Shown: positions 30,861 through 45,000 of the stretch, in pieces | Layout: each line of letters begins with the position of its first letter | How positions within the stretch are numbered: position 1 is the first letter of the stretch | Assembly: GCF_015832195.1 (NCBI RefSeq) | Contig: NC_052026.1 | Span: forward strand, 20,121,013-20,185,012 | Reading direction: 5' to 3' | DNA length: 64,000 nucleotides | Source: Motacilla alba alba | Lineage: Eukaryota; Chordata; Aves; Passeriformes; Motacillidae | Translations under genes and position numbers: made by a program | Notes under the pieces: model-generated | The model's database searches: none | Told to the model about the DNA's origin: nothing | What the model saw: the letters and a program-made list of their open reading frames with translations, nothing else

Positions 30861-33800
30861 CAAACAGGTACGGGATCCTGTCTTCCCCCAGGTGTGGGAT
30901 GTTTAGTTACTCCATCCCTGTTACCCTGGAGTGTGTAACCCTCATGTTACAGGGCTCAAATATCCAGTGTTGGTGAGCTATGGCAGACAAGGGATTTGCC
31001 TTCCTGTTGGTAGAGGAAAAATCTTCTCCTTGGCAGAAGCTGGTGCTGAGCCTGTGCCAAGGCTGATTGGCAGCATGTGTGGCCCAGCGACCCCATGGTC
31101 CCTGTGGCTGTTGGGGAAGCAGCACTTTGGGGCTCAGCACTGCACAAGCAGCTCCTGAGTCCATGCAATATTCCATGCTGTAATTACAATGGGAGTTTCA
31201 AAAACAGCAGCAGGGCAGCTCCCTACATCACCCTGATAATCCCAGTCACCTCTTTGGAAGTGCCATGAGCAAGTGGCAGAGCAGCCATGGGCATGTCCAC
31301 ATGGTGTGTGACGGTGGCACCACTGCCCTGTGGTCCCAGGGCTCCCACGCTCACACCTCCACGAGAAGAGTGTGTGGGAGGGTTGTTTTCAATGGAAAGA
31401 TGGCATAGAAACCATAGATTTTGTGTCCTATTTGCATGTCTGCTTATAAAATGATGTAACATCCCACTCCCGTGGCTGTCAGCAGAATCGGGCTCTTAAA
31501 ATTTGCCTAATTAAGGATCTCACGGTACCTTAAGCAGCCTCAGGGCAGCAGTACCTGGTTGGAGCCTCACAGGAGGGAGCCGGAGGTCAGCAAGGTGCTG
31601 ACTGGGGAAAAGGGCATGGAAAATCAATGGGAACATCTGCTTTGGTCCTGGATTTCAGCTGATAATGTAGGGAAAAAGGGCATGAACTGAGTGGGAAGTA
31701 CAAGTTTTGGGGAGGAAGGTTGGGCTTTGTGTTCTTGGCAAGCACTGTCTCACTGTAAACTTTATTTATCTTTGATCTAGAGGAATTAGATCCAAAAATC
31801 AGAGAAATAAACAGAAGATTTCAGAACTATTTTTAAATGTGCTTCCAAGCGCTGCAGGGTCAGTACTGTGCACGGTCCTGCTCCTCCGAGCACTGAGGAG
31901 GATTTGCAGGGTGTCTGAGACAGAGCTGGTAAAATTCAGGGGCCACTGGGCCCCAGAAGTGTCCTGACACAGCCAACTTGTGTTTGCACGTGACAGCTCC
32001 CACTCTGGGACAGGGAGGCTATGGTGGCTTCATTCCAGGATTAAATGGAAAGACCCCGTTAATGGGATTTACGTGTCCCCTCTGTTTTTAAAACCCTCAC
32101 GAACCAGGAACGCTTTCAGGACACCAGCAAATCCCGTGCACCTAAAGCTGGACCTTGCCCAGCGTCGGCCCCGCAGCCAAGTGTCCTGTTCCCTGTCACC
32201 AGCGTGGGGACAGAGGGGGACGGTGTCTCCTGCCAGCAGTAACCGCCCTGCACGGCCCCGGTGCCTCCATCACGAGGGTGAAGCCAACGCCAATGTCACA
32301 CGCTGGTGTCACACGCTGGTGTCACACGCACGCCGGTGTCACCCGCGCCGTGTTGTCTCTCCTCCAGGGACACCACTAACAGAAATTACTATAAAACAGG
32401 TTTCCTGCCAGCCTCGGCAGCTCTAATGAGTCAGGAAGTCGTAAGTAATCTGGGAATAGGGGAACTGTTGACAGAGCCTAATTATTTTCTGACAGTCTTT
32501 CTAACACCGCTAGAAAATAAAACACCTACGTTGGCTCCGGAATCGCAGACGGGGTTAGTGATATTCTGCAGGCACCTGCTAATTTGTCCCCACGATCCCG
32601 GTTTAGGCTCCTTCCCCCTCACACCTGCTGCTCCCCGGCTGCTTCTGCAGGAAGAGGAGCTTTATAATAAAGAGAGAAAATACCTCAGTGACACAGAACC
32701 GCTGCAGCCTGCTCCCACGGCTTTTCCATGTTCTGGGGCCCACAAGAGGAGTTTTATGGCTCTGACTGGATCCCAGGAAATCTTGTACATGTGCTTTGTT
32801 GACCTGCCTCGGTGTGGTTATTCCCCCCAGTCCTGCTGCTCTGTGCTGCACCATGGACTGACTAATCATTTGTTTAGTCCTTTAAAGTTCTTATTGTCCA
32901 GGACTGTTTGGTCCTCCCAAAAAACCAAATTATTAATTCTTTCTCCGGATTTGGCCTTTGCCCATTGCCTCCCTGTCTTGGAATGCTGGGAGCAGCAGGG
33001 CCTCTCTCCTCTCAAGCTGTTACCAGGGCAGTGCTTTGGGTGATCCCCCAGGCTGGGTGAGCACAGGTGGGATTGCACAGCTCCTGCCTCGCTCCATGGA
33101 GCACCAGGACTCTTTTTTTTCTCTGCTTTGACCCCTGTTCTGTGTTGTTATTTGTGGTGTCCCTGCTCTGCCCTTCCCAGGACTCTGCAAAGCTCTTCAC
33201 AGCCAAACACGCTCCAGCAGCTGTCGTGGAGCTGCTACTGCTGGGCCAGCAGCGCCGGGGCTTTCGGTGCTGTCCTTTCACTGCCCAGCCATGAATGCCT
33301 GTGCCTCCCAAAGGCACCTTCTCTGCCCTGAATTGCTCCATCCCTGAGCACTCCGTCTCTCAGAGTGCTCTCTGCCGCTTCCCTTTCAGGACTAAGATCT
33401 GTTTTCCTTCCCCACCACAGCCCATCTGGTAGTGGCACCTTCTCCCAGAGCCTCCGTCTTCCTCATCACTCAGACAGGAGGTGAGTATAGCACAGTATAG
33501 CACAATGTTTGCCCTGGATGCTTCCCAAACAATTCAGTTTGGTAGTGGCAGCATAGCAGTAGCTCTCCCTCCCCTCATGGACAGACATTCCTCCCTCCCT
33601 TGCAAGGCAGGGCAATCCCTGCCTGGCACAGGTGAATCCCCCTCTCCTTCTGAAGTCATCAGGTTTGAGATTGCCAGAGGGGAACCTTTCCCTTCAGCTC
33701 TCCTGAGTATGCCTGCTCCAAGAGAGCTGGAGAGGGACCTTGGACTGGCAGGATGAAGGGGAATGGCTTCCCACTGCCAGAGGGCAGGCTTAGATGGGCT

Positions 33801-35580
33801 ATTGGGAAGGAATTCTTCCCTGTGACACTGGTGAGGCCATGGCACAGGTTGCCCAGGGAAGCTGGGGCTGCCCCATTCCTGGACATTTTGCTGAGGGACT
33901 CAGTGATCACAGCAAACCCTTTTGGAAGACTTTTCTAGGGAGGACACTCGTGCCTGACTTGAACAATGCATGGGTGAGCTGTGCTGAGCACCCTGAAACG
34001 GCAGCAGAAGTGAGGTGTGCCATGACCGAGTGTTCCTGGGGACAGGATGGCTGCATCCCGGCTGTCACTGCCCAGGGAAGGGTCTTGGAGACTTCCACGG
34101 CACACCCTGGGCAGGGGCTGGTCACCAGCTGCAATGGCTGATGGACAGGATGAAATCCATAGATGTACTGGAGTCCTGTGCCCTCCTGCCACGCCATGAA
34201 TGAAGTCAGGTGGAGGATATGAAAAGCCAGGACAGCTCCAGGAATTAAAGCAGCTTGTCTGGGATGAAAGAGAAACCGATTTCAAATGCCACCAACCACG
34301 CACCGTGCAGCTGCCACTGCTCTGCCCGGGCCATGAGACAAGGACACCGCACGTGTCCCACCCTGACACCACGGGCACTGCCCGGTGCCCTGCGGGCAGG
34401 GGACACGGCAGAACAGGGTGACATGGCAGAACAGAGCGCCAGTGCTCCAAGGACCAACTCAGCGGTGTCACAAGCGTGGGATGGTGGTCGAGTGCTTGGT
34501 GAGGACACCAGTGTGGCCATCCCACAGTGACCGACTGACCGGCGGGGCATGGGGCTCAAGGGTTCTCCACTGGCTCTTGGGCCACACTGGGGGCATGGAA
34601 GCTACTGAGTGTTTTCAGAGGGAGATTTCACTGGGATCTGAGAGTGGACTGGCATGGAGCTGGCAGCAGGAGGGATGGGAGCCAACCTTTTGGTGTCCCA
34701 GGGAAACTGGACCCTGTGCGGCGCCGGAGGCACGCGGCAGCTGTTCACAGCTCCTTCCGCCTCCATTTTTCACAGCTTAAGCACTCGCCTGGCACCTCCA
34801 TCCACTCACACACAACCCTTCTTATTCTCCCATCCTTTTCCCACTTTGAAAGCAGATTTTGGACACTTTGGAAAAGTAATTGTATGTCTGTGGGGGACAC
34901 CTTTCCACACCTCCTCCCCCTTCTGACACCTTCCAGGGAAAGGGACTCCCAAACTCCCTCTCAAGAACGCAGTGCTGATGTTTTCCAACTCCCCACATGT
35001 GGGGCACTTGTGTCTTCAGGCAGCTGCCATCCGTGTCAATGATAACGCACTGTTGACACCACTTTTGCATTTTCATGTTATTTGGAAATAGCTGGTTTTT
35101 TTGGGACAATATCCGCCAGTGGGTTTGGCAGCTCTGCCTTGTGGGTTTCCATGGCAGAGCCCTGCGGGTGGACGGAGCTCTGCTGGCACCACAGCCGGCC
35201 CTGACCCTCGGGGTGTCGCCACGACCCCCAGCACCGGGCGAGGAGGGTCGGGCACAGCTCCCCGAGGCACAGCCCCGGCCGCAGGACCTGGGGGCAAGCG
35301 CTGCTGCCGCCCTGGCCCTGAAGGCTCCCCGAGAGACCATCCCGGGGCTCCCGTGAGCGTCCATCCCGGCTGCCCTCACGCCGGGGCGCTCCCCAGACGA
35401 GCTCCCCTGAGGTTCCAGCCCGGCCCCCTCACCCCGGGGGGCTCCCCTCAGAGCCCATCCCGGGGCTGCCCTTGCAGGGCTCTCGCGGGTCTCCGATCCC
35501 GGGGGCTCCCCTGAGGGGCTCTCCTGACCGCGGCTGCCCTCAGGGCGGGGGTCTCCCGTGAGGGTGCACCGCGCCCCCCC
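30861..35580. other. Intergenic region between CYB5B and NFAT5
   Basis: No gene or RNA recognised. It includes a CR1 fragment (33716-33890), a short GTCACACGCTG-type tandem repeat (32296-32345) and a GC-rich block of degenerate repeats at 35330-35560 leading into the NFAT5 CpG island. The AT-rich stretch 32380-32660 has AP-1-like TGAGTCA (about 32429) and looks like single-copy DNA; an enhancer role would be speculation. Confidence 0.6.
33716..33890 (+). mobile_element. CR1 LINE fragment lacking its 3' tail
   Basis: Blocks GAATGGCTTCCCACTGCCAG, GATGGGCTATTGGGAAGGAA, TTCTTCCCTGTGACACTGG and CATGGCACAGGTTGCCCAGG are CR1, in plus orientation. The usual end (ATAGCAGAAGG... and the octamer tail) is missing. 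Confidence 0.8.
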
Positions 35581-35599
35581 CATCCCTTCCAGACTCTTC

Positions 35600-35984
35600 C
35601 CCCGCACCCCCCCGCGTGCGCACGCGCGGCCGCTCCGCCCCCGCCGCTCCCCGTCCTCCCTCGCGCACGCGCAGAGCGGCCGCGCCGCCGCCGTTCCCCG
35701 CCGGCCCCTCCCGCGCTCGGCGCAGGCGCAGCGGGCTCGGAGCGGCGTCGGGCGCGCTCCGCTGCACACCGGCCCTGCGAGCGCCGCCCGCTCCCGCAGC
35801 CCCGGCCCGGCCGCCCGCCCGCCCCGCCGACCGCGGCCCCGCCGTGCGCACCGCGCGCTCCCCCGGCCCGCGGCTCCGCTCCGCTCCGCTCCGCGCGCGG
35901 CGGAGGCAGCCGCGCCCCCCCCCCCCCGGCCCGGCCCCCCCTCCTGCCGCCGCCCCCTCGCCCCCGCCGGGCCGCGGAGCTGCG
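35600..35984 (+). promoter_or_regulatory. NFAT5: NFAT5 CpG-island promoter with three NRF1-like sites
   Basis: TGCGCACGCGC at 35617-35627, GCGCACGCGCA at 35663-35673 and GCGCAGGCGCA at 35720-35730 resemble the NRF1 consensus GCGCATGCGC. The island extends to about 36450, has no TATA box and contains a 12-13 base C run near 35916. The 5' UTR start is not determinable. Confidence 0.6.
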
Positions 35985-36057
35985 ATGCCCTCGGACTTCA
36001 TCTCTCTGCTCAGCGCCGACCTCGACCTCGAGTCCCCCAAGTCGCTCTACTCCAAGG
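35985..36057 (+). CDS. NFAT5: NFAT5 coding exon 1
   Basis: 24 codons plus one base, [20 protein letters not shown] then LYSK. The donor is GTGAGT at 36058. It lies within the CpG island. Confidence 0.97.
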
Positions 36058-39000
36058 GTGAGTGACCGCGGCGGGCTGGCGGGGGGGGGCGGGGGGGGCA
36101 GCGCCGGTACCGCCGGGCCCGCGCTCCGGGCCGGCCCGGGCCCCGCGGGGCATCGCCCGCCCGCCGCCCCCGCCCCGGGATGCGCGGCCGGAGGGGCCCC
36201 GGGGCCGCGCGGGGCCGCCCCGGCTCCCCCGGCCGCATTCCTGGCCCGGCCGCGGCCGCCGCAAGAATGTGTCCCGACAGGTTCCGGCGGCGGGGCCGGC
36301 GGCGGGGGGCTGCGGCCCGCCCGGGGTCCCTGCCCGGGTCCCTGCCGGCCCCTCCCGGCCCCGGCTCTGCCCGGCCGGGGGCACGGACACGCTCCGGCCT
36401 GGAGCGGGAGCTAGCGGGGACCCCCGGAGCTGCTCAGTGAAGTCTCCCGGGAAGGCGGTTCATGGAGCAGGAGGGCTCGGGTGTGCGGGGCGGGATGCCC
36501 CGGTTTGGGGTGAAAACGGGCGCGGAGCCCCGCAAGCGGAGCGCCCCGGGTGCCCGGAGCTCGGAGCATCTCCGGGCGTTATCCCCGTGCACCGGGGTAA
36601 AGCAGCATTGTCTGCGGGGAGCTGGACCCCGAGGGGATGGAGTGGGTTTAAAAGTGAATTAGATTAATTTCGGTTTTCGTCATAGCGAATTTGAGCTCTG
36701 ACAAGTGCACGTGAACATGGGTAGGTCCATCAGGACAAGTGTTACGTACTACAGAGTTTTTAACTCATTTTCTCGTGTTCAAAAAACTTGAAAGCCACTA
36801 CTATTAGTTTGTGATACTAGAAGTACCAGTTAGTAGATTACTAGTAGTTTGTTGCACACACCTGCCCACAGTACAGCTGGTGAGGGGAGCAATTTTGGGG
36901 CCATACGACGAAATAAGTGGAAAAATCTCTTATTACCCTGAAATGAAGATTTAAACCAGTGTAATGTTATACAGCATTAACATGGTTCACAGTAAAGATT
37001 TGATCTTTTTAGGACTATAATATGGTCATTAACTTTGAGTTGCGTGTTGGTAAGAGATGAAGGTATAAGAGACAAAAAGACTTTAATGACTTAAAGTACA
37101 TATTGGAAGCTCTCAAACTGCTCAGAGTCATTGTCTCTCTCTTTTAAAGTTATCACTGGTAGCTTGTAAGTTTTTTTTAGGATGTTACTGGAGGGGCTCA
37201 AGGCTCTCTGGTTACCCAGCACAATGTGTTCCAGTTGTTTTCAGTCCTTGGACCGGCAGTAGGAAGAGTATTTTGGAACAGGGTAATTCAATTATAAATA
37301 CAGGTGATAAACCCCATTGAAGTTACGATTTATCCTACTGGAAATTTGTGAAGTGTGCTCTGTCAGTTTGTAACGCATCGAAAATAAAAAGCTTTTTTGT
37401 AAATCACAAAATTGCTTCAAGGACTTGTTAGTTGAGCTGAACTTCTGAACTGCCCAATTTTACTGTGAGTTCTCTTTTATTTTTTTGTATTTAATGGAAT
37501 GGTTGAGTGTTTCAGGTTGGAAAAGCGTCTCAAACTGACTGATCAAGAGTTTATTTTTCTTCCAGTGCAGAGATGTGGGTTCAGAGCTGGAAGAGGTCGA
37601 GGGAAGGATGTTGTGATCACAGTGAGCTGCTTGATCCAAGCACGGTGCCATGGCGGAGGTGTATAACGCAGAGAAGGGTTACAAAGAGGTTAAAGCAAGT
37701 TTTGCTTTTCATATTCTGTCACAACAAAAGATCAAGGAGATGATAAGCTGAAATGCCATTTAAACTTTAGAATCAATGAATATGCTTCTTGAAAGTGATT
37801 GTGAGTGTGATTTTAGGTGAAATTTAGGAAGAGGTGTTACTGGTTCCCTGACTGATCAGAGCACGCTCCAGTGTACTTTTTTTCTTTTTCCTAGATAGAT
37901 ACAGATAAGCCGTGGACAAGTGCTCTGGCTCAGGGTACAAGTACAACTGATGAGATAAAGGGAAAGGTCTGAACGCAGCGAGAGAACCACAAATATGCAT
38001 TTATGATGAGGGTGTGTTAGAGCGAGTAGTTTCTTCTAACTGCTCCGCTCTTAGCGGCGCAGCCCCGCGGGTGGAATCCAGCCCCAGGTTGAACCGGGGC
38101 CAGCCCCTCTCCTCTCGGCCGCATTCCTGCGCTCCCGGTGCCTGTGGCTGGCGATCCCCGCCTTGGGAGCTGTTGCTGATGGCTCTGGGGAGCGCTGGGC
38201 TTCTGATGGGAGCTCAGCTTGGGGTGCTCTGCAGAGTTGCTGGGGTTTCTGACAGAGCAGATTTGGTCTGGTGGAGTTAAAGTGGCAGAGTCTGCGTGCA
38301 CCGATTAAAAAAAGCGAAGTTACGTTTGGCAGCCCAGTGAGTGAAGTTTTTAGTGGCGTGATTTTTTTTCTGGTGTATTTTCTCCCCTTCTCTGGACAAG
38401 CTGACTTACGTCATCAGCCTGTCCCCGCACCATGTGTTCGAAGTTTTGGCTTGCACCGCCATCTCAGTTAAGAATTTTGTTTTCACATTCTCCTAAAGAA
38501 AAAGGTCGAACAAAACTCTAAAAGCCGCCACACCTCAGGTGAGTGTGAGTGGGTAATATAAACCCACCCGCAGTGAGAGTCGATAGTGTCAGCTCTGCTC
38601 CGATAACTCATTCGAGTAATGTCTTCTCATTTATGTGTACCTTGGGACCAGGAGTATTTTCTTTGAGTATCTAAATACTTTATGTTCCAGTTTTCACCGC
38701 TGTAGGTGTGTTTCCACGAGCAGCTCCAGCCCCAGTGGATTCCCACGTGCACAGTTCAGGCAGCTGTGTGCTCCTCTTTTCCTTGTGGCTCTGCTCACGC
38801 CAGCTCTGACGTGGCCACAGTGAGCTGGACTGGGGAGCTGATCATGTTAAAATTAACTCAGCTTCTCCCTTTTTCTTTCCCAAAGGAAAAGGGGAGGAGA
38901 AATGTTGGTTTTTAGTGGGATGAGTGTCCTGTGTTTGCTGTGGGTCTTCGTGAATGGCTTGTGCTGACTCAAGGAAGGGATGTGTGGAAACTGGCCTTGG

Positions 39001-42000
39001 GCAAAGGTGGGACTGGTTCTTTCAGCAGCTTATATTGGCTTAAAATGATAGGGAAACTGTAGTGAGCTTGCAGGCCTCTGCAACAGGATCTCTAAATGTT
39101 TCATGAATTGGTTGTAGCTGTTAAAAATGAAAGAAACGGGAAGTGTGGATTCCAGGGCCTGTTGCTGGAGCTCATCCAGCAACAGGACTAAAACCAGTGT
39201 GAAAGACTAAAACCAGTCTTTTAATGTATAGTCAATATTAAATAATGTATAATCAGTTAAGAAATGCTTTGTACCCGTTGCAGAAGGATGCCATCTCCTG
39301 CTAAGCAGTTAATAAAGATGTGAAAAAAATACGCATCACTTCATGCTGAAAATATTTAGGCTGTAGTATGCTTCTTTCCCATCTTTACATAACACACTGT
39401 CCTTTTTGGAATAAACCAACCCAAATGTGCATACAGATTAGTAATGTAGTAGAAAAATCACTGGAGCATAAAACCTAAAACCTCGAGGCTGGTTGTCCTG
39501 TGGTTGAATATCATCTGCAGCATTCAAATAGAGCAAAGTTGGCTCTTCATTGGCAGCAGGCAGAGGTGAAAACCTGTAATTAAAGCAGTTCATCAGATGT
39601 CAGGGACCAAATCTGATTAAACATGGGATTAATTTAGCTAATACATTCACTTTGAGTTGCCCAATAATGTGTGTGTACTAATAAAATGGCATTTTTGCAC
39701 TGTAGCACAAGTGCAGTTAGAAGTTTTTACTCGTGTCCTGCATTTTGCTTTCCACAATGGAGTGACTGTAAAACCGAGAGACTTCCTGGAATTTGGGAGC
39801 AACAAGAAGAATGTTAGTATTCTGATAAATAGCTCTTTTGCCCTAAAAACGTCATATAACCAAAACTCAAACGTTCTTCATGCATAAATGTGAACTGACT
39901 GTAATCCACTTGTGTTTGCTGGGAATTGGGATACTAAGCACAGGGTTTGGTGATTTTTCTTTTTCCCTACCAGAACTCTCTTCTTCTGTGATCCCAGGGG
40001 TATGTCCAGTAAGACAGTGACTGAATTACCAGAGGGGGCTGGAGAAGATGCTTTATAAAAATAACTAGTACTAGCAGGTTTTAGGAATAGAAATCAGACT
40101 TGGCTTCTTTTTGTAGCAATTTTTATCTTCTTTATATAGCTGGTAGAAGGTGCCACGGTGGCTGCACCGTGCTGAGTGTTCAGTGAGGGATGGATCCCTC
40201 CATCCACCTCTTGCAGCTCTGCCAGCTGCCCCCAGGACATTCTGACTTAACCAAAATGGATTCAACCAAAGTTCTTTAACTTGTGCGTCAGCCTCATAAA
40301 TGTCCTTTCCTCCTTGGAATCTTCCTCCTTTATTGGCTTTCAAAACAAAACTCTGGAATGTGTTGCTGCAAGATGATTGTGTGGTGCTGGGGGTAGGGGG
40401 AGGACTTTGAATTCACAGCTTTCCAGGGTGTAATTTGAATATTCTGGTGGCAGAGCTGTCTGAACAGCCCCTTTTCCTCGCCGTCTGTTCTCACCCATGG
40501 ACTGTGCTCTGAATCCTGCCAGCACAATTGTTGTTTGTGGTTGGGAGATGAATGGGATTGGGAAACTGATCTAGAATGGGGATATTGTACTTCTGATCGG
40601 ATTTTCTCACGTTGTTCTGCTTCCTGGTCTAGTCACTGTGCAGCTGCACGAGGAGTGGTGTCTTTCATGCCTTTCGTGGCAGTAAAGGGGGGCTCTGGAG
40701 CACTGGGGTCAAGTGGAGGTGGGAGCAGATGAGCTAGAAGTGCCAAACTGGCTCTGCCATGGCAAGAAATGCTCCTTGTGTTGTGCCTCCTGTAGCCTTT
40801 GCTGTGCCGGTGCTCTTGTGCCAGGGCCTGGACAGGCAGGGCAGCCCTGTCCGTGGAGAAATGGGTGATTCTTTGGTTCTGAGACTAGGTGGAGTCTTTG
40901 ATCGTCAGTTTCACTTGTTTTGAATACTTTGTCCTTCTCTGGAAGTTGTAGTTTTTTCTATTAGAGAATCCCCATACCTTGCCCAATTCTTTTGTCCCTT
41001 GAAGTGTCCAAGGCTGGGTTGGGTGAGGCTTGGAGCAGCCTGGTCTATGGGAAGGTGTCCCTGCCCATGGCACGGGGTGGAATGAGATGAACTTTAGGTC
41101 CATTCCAAACCAAACCATTCCATGGTTCTGCCATTCTGTACTGCAGCTTAGTGTTGTCACGAAATAGAATTTTCTCATCATACATTTCTGAGGTTGTAGG
41201 TTAAAATTGTTCATTTTTTAATGAAACATCTGACCTTTATTTATAAAATTTCAACAGCACAGTTACCTTTTGGTATCTGTAACTAAAAATGGTTGGCATC
41301 CTGGAGCCTTGATCTGACTTTTGCACTGGTACACAGATTATGCAGTTTACTATGAAATGTATTTCACAGAGTCATTTAGCTTGGGAAAGATCTCTAAGGT
41401 TGAGTTCAGCTTCTGAGTGATCCCCAGCTTGTTCACCAGACAAGAACGCTCATTGCCATGTCCACTTATTCCTTGAACACCTCCAGGGATGGTGAAAGAG
41501 AGCTAGTACTTCATTTTATACAAAAAGGCAATGGCCTGAGCTGATTCTGAAGTGTAGAAGTGCTGGTGAGCAGCAGCAGGAGTTGGTGAGCGGCCAAAGT
41601 GCAGGTGGAGTAAGGTGTGTGGTCGTGTCTGTGCAGTTACCGTGTGTGTCATCTCGGTGGGTATGTAGAGAGTAAACTGATGAGGCTGAACAGTCAGGCC
41701 AGCTTGTCATTAGCAATTGTTTTAGGAACTGACTGAAACAAACTCTCAGACCCAGCTTTGAACAAACTGTCAGATGCAACTTTGAATTCTGTAATAATAG
41801 CAAGTGCTAATGGACACACAGTAAAATCTCCAGTAACTGCTGTTTGCAAAGCAAGCAGTGCTTTAGCAGTGTTTAAAATCTAAGTGTCCAACTTCAGGTA
41901 CATTATTTTACTATATTGCATAGCTGTGAGGCATCTGTGAGGTGAATAACGCTTAACCAGACTGAGGAATGTTGTCAGTGTTTACATAAATACACTCTAG

Positions 42001-45000
42001 TTGCTCTCCATTCCCTTCCATCACTTGTCCTTCAGCATTTGGAATGGTTTTATGGTTGCTTTGTAAATAACTGGAAAGAATTTGGGATTGCCGTACAGAG
42101 TTTATGAAACTGATGTGATGTGCTGAAGAGAAGCCCAAGGTCTGGCCCTAAAAGCAGGCTGAGTTGTGGTGAAGGTCGGGAGGTTTGGCAGACAGGGAAG
42201 ACGGACAGTGGCTCCTGTCATGCCCAGACAGGGTGAAGATACGGAAGGGAGAGGTTTGAAGACAATCCTAAAAAGTTTCCAAATGTTGGCGTTTCCATTC
42301 CCGTTCAGAAAAACTGCCCCTGCATCCGGTTGTTCCAGTCCCTCACTGTGAGCAGGCCTGGTGTTTTGTGTGCGTGTGGATTCACTCGCAGAAGAGGCAG
42401 TGAGTTTGGATAGGAGCACCGTGGGGTGACTGGCGAGTAAGCTGCTGCAGGGTCCAGAGCTTCTGTGAACTGGCAGCTTTCTGCCTTCGCAGTGAGGATC
42501 CTGTAGTGTGGAGATGTGTAAATCCTTGCTGTTTGGGGCAGAGTAGGAGTATCCAGGCTTTAACTCAGTTCTCTTTTGACTCTTGATTTGTTTTTGGACT
42601 CAGCAAGAAATCCCACAGTTGTATATGTGGTGAAGCAAGACTTGTGTGCCATTTAAAGTTTACTCTGTTTTCAGTTTAGGAATGAGGAAATCTGCTAATA
42701 CTTGAGTATGTTTTGTTTCTTAGGGAGTAAAAAAGGCAGCTTTCCTTGGAATGTGTATCCCTATTAAAGCAGATTTACTGAGGAATTTATAATTACAGTT
42801 TCTAATAGTCTTGGTTTTATCTCACAAGTAAATGATGCAGAGCCCAGGAATCTGATTTAGGTTAAAGTTCTGAAAGCAGTCAGATGTTCTGGTGGTGGGA
42901 GAGGATGTGGGTGGGTCTTGTGGGAGCAGTGCCAGCTTTCAGTCTCAGCCCTTGGGGCTGGCAGGGACCTCTGGAGATCATGGAATCAGTGCTGGAGCGG
43001 GTGCTGGGACTGTGCCCAGCAGGGTCTGACACTCCTCACAGAGACTCCACAGCCATCCTGGGCAACCTGAGCCCGTGCTTGGCTGTCCTCATGGATAAGA
43101 GAATTCAGATGGAATTTAATGTGTTTTAATTGGTGTCCATTGCCTCTTGTCCTGTCATGGGGTACAGGTGAGAGGAGCCTCTCTTGCCTCCTGTCAGGAA
43201 TTTCCAGACGTGGATAAGATCCCCCCGAGCCTTCTCCATCTTTATTTCCCTGAGGAATCCCTTCCAGGTGCAGTAGTTGTTGCAGGTTTTCTCAGCCTGC
43301 TCCTCGTGTCCCTGATGAGTCAGTCCCTTCCAAGTGTTAGAGGTGTCAGACTCGCCAGAGCTCTGTATTGAACATCACCTGTGGTTTGAGGAGCAGTGTT
43401 TATCATCAAACAGTTGAGTTGGCAGCAGAAAGCAAAGTGATGGTAGGAAGCACAGGCATTTCCCAGTCTTGGTGATGCTGAAAGAACATACCTGTTCAGG
43501 GGAGCAAAGGCAGGGAGGCCTGGAGGCACTTTGAGATGCTGAATGTCGACAGTTACTAGGACAGGTCAGGTCTCAGGAGCACAGCCTGTGCATCCAGGTT
43601 TGTAATGAAATACTGAGCCCAAGGGGTGGCCACAGTGTGTTGGAAGCCTGTCAGAATGCCTTTTGTTCTTCCCCTTAAATATTGCGGTACTGCCTCAAAA
43701 GAAAGAATCTTGTGTCTTTCATTGCTGCTGCTGCTTTTCTTGCTCACAGCAACTGTAAGAGATGACAACAATAAGCCCATCAGAAGAAATGGTGCAAACC
43801 TGTACAGGCTGAGAAATGTTGTAAGACAACAGTAAACTGTGGGTCAGGTGGGTTCTGCGTGTCCCTGAATTTGGGTGGTGCATTGGACCCAAGGAACTGC
43901 CTGATTACCTCTGTTTCTGGTGAACTTTGATTTTTGAAACAACACAGGTGTTCTAAAGGGGTTGATAAATAGCTATTACTGATGTTCTTTGATCGCTTGG
44001 TATTTGGGTTTCTTTAAACATTTCAAGGCCAGGTTGGACGGGGCTTGGAGCCGTGAAAGGTGTCCCTGCCCATGGCAGGGGGTGGAATGAGGTGAGATTT
44101 AAGGTCCTTCCAAGTTCAGCCAGTCTGGGATTCTGTGTTCAGGTACCTGCTGCTCTGTCAGCCTGCCTGCTGCTCTGCCTTGTCCACGGTGGTGTTTTAG
44201 GAGTATTTTTATGTTCTTTGATTTCTGTCTGCAGTTTACAACCACATAGGATAGGTATCTCAGTAAGTCATTACTGGTCTGTTCCTTGAAGTGACAATTC
44301 CTAAATAATGTTGTTCTCTCATTCTGAGATGTGTAAAATTGGATGCAAACAAGATCCAGGATTTATACTGCCTGTCTACATTTATAAAAGTCCTCTTTGA
44401 GCTGTGAATGGGGATGACTGAAACACAGCCAGGGAAGCTTTATTTGATATTTGGATGAATGCCATAAATAGAATTCAGCTAACACATGCCTTTGTCAGTT
44501 GTTGAAATTCAACTTTAAAAGGATTAATTTCTCAACTCTACCCTGCTGTGCAGAATCCTGAATATTGAGATTAGCAATTTTTCTGAAGGTTGGTGGGATA
44601 TAGTGCAGGAGCTGGTTACGAACTGCTTGCAAAATTACCTGTTTAATTCTGCCATTTTTGGTAGTAATACTTGTCCTTTAGAAAAATACAGGAAAGCACT
44701 TTTAGCTTAAATTTTTAAGTACAATAAATAATGATACTGTGGAAATGTTCAAGGCTGGGTTGGGTGGGACTTGAAACAGCCTGGACTACTGGAAGAAATC
44801 CATGTCCATGACAGGAGGTTGGAATGAGCTGGGCTTTAAGGTCACTTCCCACCCAAACCAGCCTGGGATTCTGTGATATTAGAGTTGTGATCAAATGTTA
44901 ATGACTTCATCAATAATAATATATTACTGGTCATCTGTCATTAATAATATATTACTGGTTGTCTTTCTCTAAAACAACAGCCTTTCAGAAAACTCCTCTC

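Noticed and set aside
32380..32660. AT-rich single-copy block considered as a conserved enhancer
   Set aside because: Only short motifs such as TGAGTCA support it; without an alignment there is no evidence of conservation.
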